From the NCBI RefSeq assembly GCF_002007205.1, contig NZ_LAZS01000008.1:372001-436000 (forward strand): 64,000 nt of DNA, written 5' to 3'. The notes below the pieces were generated by a model. It saw nothing but the letters and a program-made list of their open reading frames with translations, was not told the DNA's origin and did no database searches. This stretch comes from Ensifer adhaerens (GTDB lineage Bacteria > Pseudomonadota > Alphaproteobacteria > Rhizobiales > Rhizobiaceae). The position numbers and the translations under genes were made by a program. This document shows, piece by piece, positions 43,513 to 53,080 of this stretch (positions within the stretch are counted from its first letter, which is position 1; each line of letters starts with the position of its first letter).

Positions 43513-45021
43513 TCAGTCTTCCTCGACGAAGACCTGCTGGCGTTTGGCCTTGACGCTCGGCAGGAACACGACAACGAGCACCAGAGCTGCGATCAGAAGC
43601 AGGATGGCGCTGATCGGCCGTGTGACGAAGGTCGTCGGGTCGCCGCGCGACAGGATCATGGCCCGGCGGAGATTTTCTTCGAGCAGCGGTCCGAGCACGA
43701 AGCCGAGCAGTAGCGGCGCCGGTTCGCAACGCAGCTTCAGGAGCAGGTAGCCGACCAGGCCGAAGAAGGCGACGGCATAGAGGTCGTAGACGTTGGAGTT
43801 GACGCTGTATACCCCGATCGAGCAGAAGGCCATAATGATCGGGAACAGCACGTAATAGGGGATCTTGAGCAGCTTCACCCAGAGCCCGATCAGCGGCAGG
43901 TTCAGGACCACCAACATCAGGTTGCCGATCCACATTGAGGCGATGATGCCCCAGAAGAGGGCCGGCTGTTCGGAGGCGACGTTCGGACCGGGCACGATGC
44001 CCTGAATGATCATCGCGCCGATCATCAAGGCCATCACCGGATTGGCGGGAATGCCGAGGGTCAGCAGCGGAATGAACGACGTCTGCGCGCCGGCATTGTT
44101 GGCGCTTTCCGGACCGGCGACGCCGGCGATGGCGCCGTGGCCGAACTCTTCGGGGCGATCCGAGACGCGCTTCTCCACCGTGTAGGAGGCGAAGGCGGCC
44201 AGGATCGCGCCGCCGCCGGGCAGGATGCCAAGCGCCGAGCCGATGATGGTGCCGCGCACGACCGGCGCGAACATGCGCTTGAAGTCGTCGCGCGTCGGCA
44301 TCAGGTCGGTGACCTTCGCCATCAGCACCTCGCGGGTACGCTCGTTTTCAAGGTTGCGCAGAATTTCGGCGATGCCGAAGACACCGACGGCAAGCGCCAC
44401 GAAATTGAGGCCATCGGCATATTCGCGGATGCCGAGGGTAAAGCGGGGCGTGCCGGAATAGATGTCGGTGCCGACGAGGCCGAGCAGCAGCCCCAGCGCG
44501 ACCATCGCAAGTGCCTTGACGATCGACCCGTGCGCGAGCGCGATCGACGAGACGAGGCCGACGATCATCAGCGAGAAGTATTCGGCGGCACCGAACTTCA
44601 GGGCGATTTCCGTCAGCGGCGGCGCGAAGATTGCGACGAGGAAAGTCGAAACCGTGCCGGCGAAGAACGAGCCAAGCGCTGCGATGGCCAAGGCGGCGCC
44701 GGCCCGTCCCTTGCGGGCCATCTGGTAGCCGTCGATCGCCGTGACCGCCGAGGAGGATTCACCCGGCATGTTGATCAGGATTGCCGTGGTCGAGCCGCCA
44801 TATTGCGCGCCGTAATAGATGCCGGCGAGCATGATCAGCGAGGAGACCGGCTCGAGCTGGAAGGTGATCGGCAAGAGCATGGCGATGGTCGCCGTGGCGC
44901 CGATGCCGGGCAGGACGCCGATCAGGGTGCCGAGCAGCACGCCGATCAGGCAGAAGAGCAGGTTGGCAGGGGAGGCGGCGGTCGCGAAACCGAGCGCGAG
45001 ATTGCTGAAGAGTTCCATCAT
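43513..45021 (-). CDS. tctA: Tripartite tricarboxylate transporter large membrane subunit
   Basis: A 502-residue inner-membrane protein with many hydrophobic segments and the TctA signatures: [21 protein letters not shown] near residue 30, [19 protein letters not shown] near 75 and [16 protein letters not shown] near 300. With TctB and the periplasmic TctC it imports carboxylates such as citrate using the membrane potential. It is the last gene of the leftward tctC-tctB-tctA set, 7 bp after tctB, and is followed by an intrinsic terminator. Confidence 0.93.
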   Translation of the reverse strand: MMELFSNLALGFATAASPANLLFCLIGVLLGTLIGVLPGIGATATIAMLLPITFQLEPVSSLIMLAGIYYGAQYGGSTTAILINMPGESSSAVTAIDGYQMARKGRAGAALAIAALGSFFAGTVSTFLVAIFAPPLTEIALKFGAAEYFSLMIVGLVSSIALAHGSIVKALAMVALGLLLGLVGTDIYSGTPRFTLGIREYADGLNFVALAVGVFGIAEILRNLENERTREVLMAKVTDLMPTRDDFKRMFAPVVRGTIIGSALGILPGGGAILAAFASYTVEKRVSDRPEEFGHGAIAGVAGPESANNAGAQTSFIPLLTLGIPANPVMALMIGAMIIQGIVPGPNVASEQPALFWGIIASMWIGNLMLVVLNLPLIGLWVKLLKIPYYVLFPIIMAFCSIGVYSVNSNVYDLYAVAFFGLVGYLLLKLRCEPAPLLLGFVLGPLLEENLRRAMILSRGDPTTFVTRPISAILLLIAALVLVVVFLPSVKAKRQQVFVEED

Positions 45022-45028
45022 GCGCCTC

Positions 45029-45490
45029 CTAGAACTGGACCCAGGGGCCGAAGCGCTGGAAGGGCAGACCGAGGCCGTAGCTGAACACGGCGACCGAGAA
45101 GGCTGTCAGCCCCGCCGAAAGCGCCAACGCCATCAGTGGCGTCATGCGGCCTGACGCGAAGCAGGCGATCAGCGCCGTGAAGAACAGTGCCGGCACGAAG
45201 CCGAGGCCGCGGACCGTGAGGCCGAAAAAAACCGGCGCCGGCAGAATGAAGAGCATGCCGCGCAGCGCGATCGCGCCGATCGGCTCCCCCTGGACGCGGG
45301 TGGACTGCACGAGGATCACGATGCCGAGGATCGTCAGGATGATCGCGAGCAAGAGCGGGAAATAGCCGGGGCCCATGCGAAAGGCCGTGCCAAGCTCGAG
45401 GTTGAAGGCCTGCCAGGCGAAGAACAGCCCGACCGCAGTCAGGATCCCGCCGCAGAGCACGTTGGTGCTGTCGAAGGAGAGTGATTTCAT
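45029..45490 (-). CDS. tctB: Tripartite tricarboxylate transporter small membrane subunit
   Basis: A 153-residue protein with four hydrophobic segments (about residues 12-30, 38-60, 78-100 and 115-140), including FRMGPGYFPLLLAIILTILG, the usual TctB signature. It forms the small membrane subunit with TctA. It lies between tctC and tctA. Confidence 0.85.
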   Translation of the reverse strand: MKSLSFDSTNVLCGGILTAVGLFFAWQAFNLELGTAFRMGPGYFPLLLAIILTILGIVILVQSTRVQGEPIGAIALRGMLFILPAPVFFGLTVRGLGFVPALFFTALIACFASGRMTPLMALALSAGLTAFSVAVFSYGLGLPFQRFGPWVQF

Positions 45491-45593
45491 CGTATCCCCA
45501 TTTGTTTTAGCGGGGGTAGCCGGGTCGAGGCGTCGACGGCCTCCCGCATTGGCATTGCCGGCTCACGCCGGGTTCGCACATTGGGCTAGCCGC

Positions 45594-45609
45594 GTTGACA
45601 GCTGTCAAC
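45594..45609. repeat. parS-type palindrome (class 2), most distal copy
   Basis: GTTGACAGCTGTCAAC, perfect, in the 218-bp gap between tctC and tctB, about 6.1 kb after repC. It splits an otherwise compact operon. Confidence 0.7.
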
Positions 45610-45708
45610 CGCCATTGACGGCGCCGGCTCTGATACCGACGCGACCATCCCATGCCAGAACCGCCGCGCTCCGACATCGATCGAGAGCGCGGCGCGATGA
45701 GCGATGGA

Positions 45709-46686
45709 TCAGTCGGCGTACTGACCGGCTGCTTCGATCACCGGCTTCCAGCGGGCGATCTCGCCTTCCAGCTTGGTCTTCAGTGCGGCCGGGGTCGCGT
45801 CGGCGTCCGAAGAGGGTTCGGTGCCGAGTTCGCCAAAGCGTGCGACGACGTTCGGATCCTTAAGCGCGACCTGCAGAGCCTTCGACAGGCGCTCGTTCAC
45901 TTCGGCGGGCGTACCCTTCGGCGTGTAGACGCCGTGCCAGATGCCGACCTGCAGGTTCGACAGACCGCCTTCAGCGGTGGTCTGCAGATCCGGGAAGACC
46001 TTCAGGCGCTCGGGCGAGGTGACCGCATAGGCCTTGATCGTGCCGCCCTGGATCTGCTTCGTGGTGTTGGTGGTCTGGTCGCACATGATGTCGACCTGAC
46101 CGCCGAGAAGATCGGTCATCGCCGGGCCAGTGCCCTTGTAGGGCACGGTCGTCAGCGGCGTTTCGATGGCACTCATGAACATCATGCCGCAGAGATGCGA
46201 AGCGGCGCCGATGCCGGCGTTGGCGACGGTAACGGTGTCCTTGTTCGCCTTCACATAGTCGACGAGCCCCTTGAGGTCGGTCGGCTCGAGGTTCTTGCGC
46301 GCGACGATCGTCATCGGCACTTCGGTAACGAGGCCGACATATTCGAAGGCGTTCAGCGTGTCATAGGCGAGCTTGCGGTAGAGCGTGGCGCTCGTTGCCA
46401 TGCCGATATGGTGGAGCAGCACCGTGTAGCCGTCCGGATCGGCCTGAGCGACGCGGCCGGCACCAAGCGTGCCGCCGGCGCCGCCGACATTCTCGACGAT
46501 GATCTGTTGGCCGAGATCCTTCGACATGGATTCAGCGACGAGGCGCGCAACTGTATCCGTCGGGCCGCCGGCGGAGAAGGGCACGACCATGGTGATCGAA
46601 CGTTCGGGATAGGTCTGTGCGTTGGCGGAAACGGCAAAAAGCGAAAGGGCGGCGACGGCGCCAAGCAATGTGTTGAGGGTTTTCAT
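45709..46686 (-). CDS. tctC: Tripartite tricarboxylate transporter substrate-binding protein
   Basis: A 325-residue periplasmic binding protein of the Bug/TctC family. The signal peptide ends near residue 23 (SANA), and the mature start YPERSITMVVPFSAGGPTD is diagnostic, followed by VENVGGAGG near 65. I chose the ATG at 46686 because GGGAGGAAG precedes it directly and the signal peptide starts there. It captures a carboxylate for TctAB; the ligand cannot be read from the sequence. Confidence 0.93.
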   Translation of the reverse strand: MKTLNTLLGAVAALSLFAVSANAQTYPERSITMVVPFSAGGPTDTVARLVAESMSKDLGQQIIVENVGGAGGTLGAGRVAQADPDGYTVLLHHIGMATSATLYRKLAYDTLNAFEYVGLVTEVPMTIVARKNLEPTDLKGLVDYVKANKDTVTVANAGIGAASHLCGMMFMSAIETPLTTVPYKGTGPAMTDLLGGQVDIMCDQTTNTTKQIQGGTIKAYAVTSPERLKVFPDLQTTAEGGLSNLQVGIWHGVYTPKGTPAEVNERLSKALQVALKDPNVVARFGELGTEPSSDADATPAALKTKLEGEIARWKPVIEAAGQYAD

Positions 46687-46914
46687 CTTCTTCCTCCCGG
46701 ATGAAATATGGCCAGCCGGCAAGGTTTCCTCCCACGCCGGTACTGGATGCCCCCATTTGCAGGTGCAATCCTAGCACAGACAACGGCTTAAGGGGTGGAC
46801 GGCACGCATTTGTCGCGCGGGCGACGCGATTTTGGGTGGATTTGGAAACATGCGACCCGCAGCATGGGTGGATTTCCACCCATGCCAACCGTCAATGCGC
46901 TGCCGCAGGCTTGC

Positions 46915-47733
46915 TCAAAGGCCAGTACGCTGCCTGAGGTAGGAAACCTCATCGGCAGTGAGCGCACGCGTCGCGCCCTTCGGCAAATCGCCGAGAGCGA
47001 CCGTCCCGATCGAAACCCGCAGCAGCCGCAGCACCTCGAAGCCGAGCGCGTCGAGCATGCGGCGGATCTGGCGGTTGCGACCCTCTTCGAGCTCCACCTC
47101 GATCCACATGTTGCGGTCGCCCGCCCTCAAGCCTTGGGCCCGGGCCGCACGCAACGTCTCGCCGCCTTCGTCGATGCCGGCGACCATTTGTGTTAGCTGC
47201 GCCTCGTTGATCTGCCCGGCCAGTTGCACGTGGTAGACCTTGCCGACATGGGTTTCCGGGTCGAGCAGACGCTGCGCAAGCACCGTGTCGTTGGTAAAGA
47301 GCAGCAGGCCTTCGCTCGCCTTGTCGAGACGACCGACGGGAGAGAGATGGGCGGAGTCGATGTCCTTGAGGCAATCGAAGACCGTCGGCCGGCCTTCCGG
47401 GTCATGCCGGGTCGTCACCAGTCCGCGCGGCTTGTTCAGCATCAGGTAGACCTTGCCTTCGGCAAGAACAGCCTTGCCGTCTACGGCGAGGCGATCCTTG
47501 TCGATATCGACCCATGCGGTGAGATCCACCGTCTTGCGTCCGTTGATGCTGACGCGCCCCTCAAGCACGAGCGTCTCGGCCTGCGTGCGTGAGCAGTAAC
47601 CAAGCTTGGAAAGCGCGCGGGCGATCGTCACGCGTTTGCCGGCATCGGCCGCCGGGCGTCGGCCGGTTTCGCGGGCGGCGGTCGGTCGCTTCTGTTTCAC
47701 GCTGTGGTCTTCCGTGTCCTCGTCAGACGGCAC
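46915..47733 (-). CDS. RluB/RsuA-family pseudouridine synthase
   Basis: A 272-residue enzyme with an N-terminal S4 RNA-binding domain ([20 protein letters not shown], about residues 35-55) and a catalytic domain whose Asp lies in [16 protein letters not shown] near residue 140. It ends with [13 protein letters not shown] near residue 225. It should make pseudouridine in large-subunit rRNA. Such an enzyme is normally chromosomal, so its location on a repABC replicon suggests a chromid-like replicon or a second copy. A GTG at 47700 is an alternative start. Confidence 0.85.
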   Translation of the reverse strand: MPSDEDTEDHSVKQKRPTAARETGRRPAADAGKRVTIARALSKLGYCSRTQAETLVLEGRVSINGRKTVDLTAWVDIDKDRLAVDGKAVLAEGKVYLMLNKPRGLVTTRHDPEGRPTVFDCLKDIDSAHLSPVGRLDKASEGLLLFTNDTVLAQRLLDPETHVGKVYHVQLAGQINEAQLTQMVAGIDEGGETLRAARAQGLRAGDRNMWIEVELEEGRNRQIRRMLDALGFEVLRLLRVSIGTVALGDLPKGATRALTADEVSYLRQRTGL

Positions 47734-47778
47734 CTCGCCGCCCTTCCGCCTAACATATCCGACGGAGCGCGTGCCGCA

Positions 47779-49341
47779 TCAGCCGATCTTGGCATAGTCG
47801 ATCCGCCGGGCGAGCCAGCAGCCGATCGTCAGCCCCTTAACCTTGCCTTCTGCGTCACGCGAAATGAGCACGGTCCAATCTCCCGGCGCCGGTGCGTCCA
47901 TCGAGCGTTTGCAGCGAAGCAGCCAGACATCTTCGGCCAGCGGTCGCATGGCGTGCATGGCGCCTGTGCCGAGCGAACCGTCGAAACCACCATAGAAAAC
48001 GCCGTTGGTGGAGACGATGTCGAGATGGGCGTCGAGTTCTGCCGCATGGTAGCGGCCGGCGATATCGGGCTTGGCGGTGCCGGAAATGCGCGCGGCATTG
48101 ACCGTGAGGTTCTCGCGCGGTCGGTCCATGTGGAGCGAGGCGCCATCCACGCGAAGGCTAACGGCGGCCGAGTGCGCGCTGCCATCAGGGCCGGCGACAA
48201 GCGATTCGGCAGCCGTGGCGAAGCTCAGCGAAACGCGGGATTTGCCGATGGGCCTGGTGACGAGCGCGAGGCCTGTTTCCGGATCGAGATGGCTTTCGGT
48301 GCCGCCGGCGTCCCAGGTGCCGACCGCGGGCTCGGCATCGCTGTGGCCAAGGGCTGCCTTCATCACCGTCGTTGCCGCCGCGTAGGCATCGGCTTCGTGG
48401 TTGAACATCACCACGACGGAAAGGCGCTCCGTGGGTGCGTAAAGCCTGCGGCTGCGGAAGCCGCGGAGCGCGCCGCCATGGCCGCTGATGGCGACGTCGC
48501 CGATCTTTTCATGCGCAAGGCCGAAGCCGTAGGAAGCCGGGCGGCCGTCGGCATAGGCCTGCGGTGCCGAAAGCCGGCGGTAGAGGCCGCCCTCGTCCCC
48601 GCGCGTCCGGTCGATGAAACATTCCCAGGCGAGCATGTCGTCGAGCGAGGCGGAAATGCCGGCGTCCCCTGCCCAATAGATGCGGTTGGCCGCCTCGAAA
48701 TAGCCAGCCGTTTCGTTGCCCTCGTAGCCGACGATGCCATCGGGCGGCAGGCTCGTATCGGCGGTAAGGGCAGCCGTCTGCATGTCGGCCGGACCGAAGA
48801 CGGAGCGCTGGTAGAGCTCGGCCATCGAGCGGCCGGTACGCTCTTCGATGAGGTCGGCGAGGATGCGGAAATTGCCGTTCGAATAGGAGTAGCGCGTGCC
48901 CGGCTCGAAATGCGTCGAACGCGCGGAGGAGAGCAGCGGGCGTGCGTCCTCGCGGCGGAAGACGCCGTCGTGCGTGGCGCCCTGGAGCACGGTCAGCGCC
49001 CAGTAGTCGCGCAGCCCAGACTGGTTGTGACAGAGATGAGCCGCGGTCGGCCGCTTGCCTTCTAGCAGGGGCAGATAGGCGTCGAGTGCGCGGTCGAGCT
49101 TCGCCGGCTCTCCGACGGCGTCCAGAAGCACGGCGCAGGTCAAATGCTTGGTGATCGAGCAGATCGGTATGCGCGTTTCCGCCGTCATCGGCCTGCGGGC
49201 GCCGAGGTCCGCATAGCCCCAGCTATGGCGCAGGATAACCCGCCCATCCCGGACCACGCCGGCGACGCCGCCGGGACCGGGATAGTGCTGGGGCAGGGCT
49301 GTCAAGGCGCGTTCGAGGATGGAGAGTTCAGGAAAAGACAT
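47779..49341 (-). CDS. dap: D-aminopeptidase (penicillin-recognising serine enzyme)
   Basis: A 520-residue serine peptidase of the beta-lactamase/DD-peptidase fold. With the ATG at 49341 the catalytic SITK motif falls at Ser62-Lys65 and YSN at Tyr153, the numbering known for the D-aminopeptidase of Ochrobactrum anthropi, and the length is the same. This fixes the start. HGG near residue 287 is the third active-site motif. The C-terminal third should form the two eight-stranded barrel-like domains of that enzyme. It removes N-terminal D-amino acids from peptides, perhaps from peptidoglycan or plant and microbial peptides. No signal peptide is seen. Confidence 0.9.
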   Translation of the reverse strand: MSFPELSILERALTALPQHYPGPGGVAGVVRDGRVILRHSWGYADLGARRPMTAETRIPICSITKHLTCAVLLDAVGEPAKLDRALDAYLPLLEGKRPTAAHLCHNQSGLRDYWALTVLQGATHDGVFRREDARPLLSSARSTHFEPGTRYSYSNGNFRILADLIEERTGRSMAELYQRSVFGPADMQTAALTADTSLPPDGIVGYEGNETAGYFEAANRIYWAGDAGISASLDDMLAWECFIDRTRGDEGGLYRRLSAPQAYADGRPASYGFGLAHEKIGDVAISGHGGALRGFRSRRLYAPTERLSVVVMFNHEADAYAAATTVMKAALGHSDAEPAVGTWDAGGTESHLDPETGLALVTRPIGKSRVSLSFATAAESLVAGPDGSAHSAAVSLRVDGASLHMDRPRENLTVNAARISGTAKPDIAGRYHAAELDAHLDIVSTNGVFYGGFDGSLGTGAMHAMRPLAEDVWLLRCKRSMDAPAPGDWTVLISRDAEGKVKGLTIGCWLARRIDYAKIG

Positions 49342-49439
49342 GGTGTTGGCGGATCGATCTGACGAAGAGCAGGGGCGGAGTTTGCCTGCGTTCGTACCGC
49401 CCCCTCCCTGCACATGCAATGCCGCGCCGGCAGCTCTCC

Positions 49440-51158
49440 TCAGCCGGCGCCTGCCTGGGCGTGATAGAGCCGGCTATAGGCGCCCTTGGCGGCCAACAAC
49501 GTTGCGTGCGGACCCTGCTCGCGAATGCCGCTGCCATCGACGACGACGATGCGGTCGGCATCGCGGATCGTTGCCAGCCGGTGCGCGATGATCAGCGTCG
49601 TGCGCCCCTTGGAAAGTTCGGCAAGCGACTGCTGGATCGCTCTCTCGGTTTCGGTGTCGAGTGCCGACGTGGCCTCGTCGAGAATGAGGATCGCCGGGTT
49701 TTTCAGGAACATGCGGGCGATCGCCAGCCGCTGCTTCTGCCCGCCGGAAAGCTTGACGCCGCGTTCGCCGATCACCGTGTCCATGCCATCGGGGAGGGCT
49801 GCAATCATGCCATCGAGCTTGGCGCGGCGCGCCGCGTCGAGGATATCGGCTTCGCTCGCCCCGAGCCGCCCATAGGCGATGTTGTCGCGGATGGTGCCCG
49901 CAAAGAGGAAGACATCCTGCTGCACGATGCCGATCTGGCCACGCAGCGACGACAGGGTGATATCGCGGATATCGGTGCCGTCGACTGTGATTGCGCCTTC
50001 GCTCACCTCGTAGAAACGCGGCAGCAGCGAGCAGATCGTCGTCTTGCCGGCGCCCGACGGACCGACGAAGGCGATGGTCTCGCCAGCATGGATCGTCAGG
50101 TCGATGTTCTGGATGATCGGCTTCTCGGCGCTATAGCCGAACGAAACGCCGCGATAGGAGATGTCGCCCTTGAGGCCGGCGACGGCGGTCGCACCAGGCC
50201 GATCCTCGATGTCGGGTTCGGTCTCCATCAGTTCGAGGAAGCGCCTGAAGCCGGCGATGCCCTTCGGATAGGTCTCGATGACCGAGTTGATCTTTTCGAC
50301 AGGCCGGAAGAAGACGCCGACCAACAGCAGGAAGCCGACGAAGCCGCCATTCGTCAGTTCGCCCGTCAGCACGAAATAGCAGCCGGTGATCATCACGATC
50401 AGCTGCGTCAGCCGCATGCTCATGTAGCTGAGCGAGGTGCTTGCCGCCATGATGCGGTATGCCTCGAGCTTGGTGCGGCGATAGTTCTGGTTGTCGGTTT
50501 CAAACAGGCTGCGTTCATGCGCTTCGTTGGCGAAGGCCTGCACCACGCGCATGCCGCCGACATTCTCCTCGATGCGGGCGTTGAAGTCGCCGACCCGGCC
50601 GTAGAGATTGCGGAAGTTCCGCGTCATCCGTCCGCCGTAGCGGCTCGTCACCCAGGCGGTCAACGGCACGACCGCAGCCGTGATCAGCGCCAGTTGCCAG
50701 TGCACCATCAGCATCAGCACCAGCGCGCCGATGAAGGTCATGACCGCGATGAACAGATCCTCCGGCCCGTGATGGGCGACTTCGCCGATTTCTTCGAGAT
50801 CCTTCGTCAGCCGCCCGACCAGATGGCCGGTCTTCTGGTTGTCGAAGAACGAGAAGGAGAGTTTCTGCATGTGGTCGAAGGCCATGCGCCGCATGTCCGT
50901 CTCGATATTGATGCCGAGCATGTGACCCCAATAGGTGACGGTCGCCATCAGGCCGGTGTTGAGGAGGTAGACGATGAGGAGGCCGACCGAGGACAGCAGG
51001 ATCAGCGTCCATTCCTGGCTCGGCAGAAGCTGGTCGACGAACAGCTTCACCGCGATCGGGAAGCCGAGTTCCAGCAGGCCCGACAGCACGGCGCAGGAGA
51101 AGTCGAGGATGAACAGGCCCCGGTAGGGGCGGTAAAACGCGAAGAAACGCTTCAGCAT
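49440..51158 (-). CDS. MsbA-like ABC exporter
   Basis: A 572-residue half-transporter with the membrane domain first (six segments, about residues 15-300) and the ATPase last. Walker A is FVGPSGAGKTT near residue 365, the signature LSGGQKQRLAIARMF near 465 and Walker B ILILDEATSALD near 485. It should work as a homodimer exporting a lipid or drug. The start at 51158 is inferred from where the transporter sequence begins; a perfect palindrome TGCACGTGCA overlaps that point. Confidence 0.92.
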   Translation of the reverse strand: MLKRFFAFYRPYRGLFILDFSCAVLSGLLELGFPIAVKLFVDQLLPSQEWTLILLSSVGLLIVYLLNTGLMATVTYWGHMLGINIETDMRRMAFDHMQKLSFSFFDNQKTGHLVGRLTKDLEEIGEVAHHGPEDLFIAVMTFIGALVLMLMVHWQLALITAAVVPLTAWVTSRYGGRMTRNFRNLYGRVGDFNARIEENVGGMRVVQAFANEAHERSLFETDNQNYRRTKLEAYRIMAASTSLSYMSMRLTQLIVMITGCYFVLTGELTNGGFVGFLLLVGVFFRPVEKINSVIETYPKGIAGFRRFLELMETEPDIEDRPGATAVAGLKGDISYRGVSFGYSAEKPIIQNIDLTIHAGETIAFVGPSGAGKTTICSLLPRFYEVSEGAITVDGTDIRDITLSSLRGQIGIVQQDVFLFAGTIRDNIAYGRLGASEADILDAARRAKLDGMIAALPDGMDTVIGERGVKLSGGQKQRLAIARMFLKNPAILILDEATSALDTETERAIQQSLAELSKGRTTLIIAHRLATIRDADRIVVVDGSGIREQGPHATLLAAKGAYSRLYHAQAGAG

Positions 51159-51493
51159 GCACGTGCACTCACTGGGGGCGGGCGCGCCATGGGGCGCCGA
51201 TAGAAAGATGATTTTCAATGTCATGTTTTTAGGGCGAAACCAACCCAGAAATGCGCAAAAGCGTGTCGCCCGTGTGACGCGAACGGTGTCTCTCATCTCT
51301 CGAGGCGCAATTGGGTCGCTTCGGTACCGAAGGGAAGGAAACGTTAACCATAGGCTTCGTAGAAATGGAATCAGCAGAGCAAATCGCCTTCGGTTGGGGA
51401 CACCGGAAGCGGAGCCATTGCTCGATATCACTACGCGTAGGGCGTCTTTGTGCGTTCGCGTCAACGCACGAAGTCCAGGGGGCAAACGAGACG
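51159..51493. other. Intergenic region between divergent genes
   Basis: This 335-bp gap separates the leftward ABC exporter and the rightward small gene. The palindrome TGCACGTGCA (51158-51167) is at its left edge. I see no further gene. Confidence 0.4.
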
Positions 51494-51787
51494 ATGGCAA
51501 GCAATCAATCAGTGGAAGCCACGGAAACCAACACCATCGTTCCGTTTCCGGTGGTCAGGCGACTGCATGCCATTCGCAGCGCCGCTGCCGAGCTTGAAGA
51601 TCTGCACGGTGCCGAAGCGCTGCAATTCTGGCGTCGCCGCTGCCGCGCTCTCGCGGATGAGCTTTTCGCCTGCGGATGTTCGGAAGACGAAGTGCGCCAT
51701 CAGGTCCTGGTTTTTCAGGACGAGGTGCAGGCCGAGCTGCAGCACCGCCACCTCTCGCGCCTCTCCGCCGGCGTGATGAGCCAGTAG
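51494..51787 (+). CDS. DUF6074-like small protein
   Basis: A 97-residue protein with the pattern IVPFPVVRRLHAIRSAA then FWRRRCRALADEL, which resembles the DUF6074 family of small rhizobial proteins. It has no membrane segment. The start at 51494 has ACGAG before it and is where the family pattern begins. The function is unknown. It is convergent with the second adenylate cyclase gene (4 bp gap). Confidence 0.6.
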   Translation: MASNQSVEATETNTIVPFPVVRRLHAIRSAAAELEDLHGAEALQFWRRRCRALADELFACGCSEDEVRHQVLVFQDEVQAELQHRHLSRLSAGVMSQ

Positions 51788-51791
51788 GCTC

Positions 51792-53012
51792 TTACCGTAT
51801 CGGCAACTCCGGATCCCAGGTAAACAGCTCCTTTGCCCTGGCGATGCCGCGCAACGCAAAACGGCCGAGCGACACTGCGTGCTCCTGCTCTTCCCGCGGG
51901 CAGGCCGCGACGAATTCAGAAGACATGATCATCTGCCGCTCGACGGAACGACACATCGACGAAATGCGGCTCACCTCATTGACCGCCGGTCCGACCACGG
52001 TGAAATCGAGACGTGTCTGGCTGCCGATATTGCCGTAAAAGACTTCGCCGATGTGAAGCCCGAGATAGACCTCGGTGGTCGGCTTGCCCTCGTCCTGCCG
52101 GCGGGCGTTGAGTTCCGCGAGCATGCGGCGCAGCTGCCGCTCGGCGGCGATCGCGTTGGCGCAGGCGGTTCCCGGATCGTCGGCATTGAAGATTGCCAGG
52201 ACACCATCACCGATCAGCTTCAGCACGCTGCCGCCATGGTCGTGAATGGCCGTGATCACGGTTCCCGAATAGTCGTTGAGGAGCGGGATGATTTCGTCGG
52301 GCGCGGCGGTGTCCGAGATGCGCGTATAGCCGCGCAGGTCGGAAAACCACATGACCGTTTCGATGCGTTCGGCCGACCCGCGCGCGATGCTGCCCTTGAC
52401 GACGCGCTGGCCGGCGTCGGCGCCGAGATAGACGTCCGCAAGCGTGCTGATGATGCGCACGCATGAGCCGGCTTTGACCGCAAGCGCAAGCGTCGGCAGA
52501 AGGATGCGGAGCGCCTCGATGTCATTCTCGCTGAAGCCGCCTTCGCTTCGCGTCGTCCAGTAGGAATAGAAACAGTCCATCTCGCCGACGCGGCCCTGGT
52601 CGGTGAAGTGGTGGATCATGCTGACGCAGTCGGTGTGGCCTTCGTCTTTCAGCTTGTCCAATATGTTGTAGGTGGTGCCCTCGTCGGAGGAAAGCCGGAT
52701 GCGGCGCTCCGCGGTTCGGTCGCAAAGCATGTGGTAGAAGATCGAGTTCTGCCAGTTCAGCAGCGCTTCGCCCGTGGTCGTCGAGCCGTACTGGATCACT
52801 TCCGGCGTGATCTCGCTTTCGTCGTTCCACTGGAAGGCGCGCCCCTCGAATTCCGGGTGCAACGTGTCGATCAATCCGAGCGCGCGGGCAAGGTCGAGAC
52901 CGGCGGCGCGACACTGCTCGCAGAAGCCGGCAAAGAGCTCCGGCTCGTCCAGCCCCTTGAGGCCCTGTTCGGAGAGCCAGAGCACGATATTGCGGATCTG
53001 TTGGTCGTTCAT
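51792..53012 (-). CDS. Class III adenylate cyclase with N-terminal sensory domain (second copy)
   Basis: A 406-residue class III cyclase. The N-terminal 200 residues form a GAF-like sensory domain, and the catalytic domain starts near residue 215. Metal Asp residues are in MWFSDLRGYT (about 225) and LIGDGVLAIF (about 270), the Lys before GDG selects adenine, and Asn/Arg lie in AVNEVSRIS near 345. I chose the ATG at 53012 because the longer frame lacks family sequence. It has the same architecture as the cyclase at 33112, but the sequences are clearly diverged. Confidence 0.87.
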   Translation of the reverse strand: MNDQQIRNIVLWLSEQGLKGLDEPELFAGFCEQCRAAGLDLARALGLIDTLHPEFEGRAFQWNDESEITPEVIQYGSTTTGEALLNWQNSIFYHMLCDRTAERRIRLSSDEGTTYNILDKLKDEGHTDCVSMIHHFTDQGRVGEMDCFYSYWTTRSEGGFSENDIEALRILLPTLALAVKAGSCVRIISTLADVYLGADAGQRVVKGSIARGSAERIETVMWFSDLRGYTRISDTAAPDEIIPLLNDYSGTVITAIHDHGGSVLKLIGDGVLAIFNADDPGTACANAIAAERQLRRMLAELNARRQDEGKPTTEVYLGLHIGEVFYGNIGSQTRLDFTVVGPAVNEVSRISSMCRSVERQMIMSSEFVAACPREEQEHAVSLGRFALRGIARAKELFTWDPELPIR

Positions 53013-53080
53013 GGCGCATCCCGCTCGGCCGAGGTCGACTGCATGATGATGTGGTGCATCATCCTTAGCCGAACCAGGGC

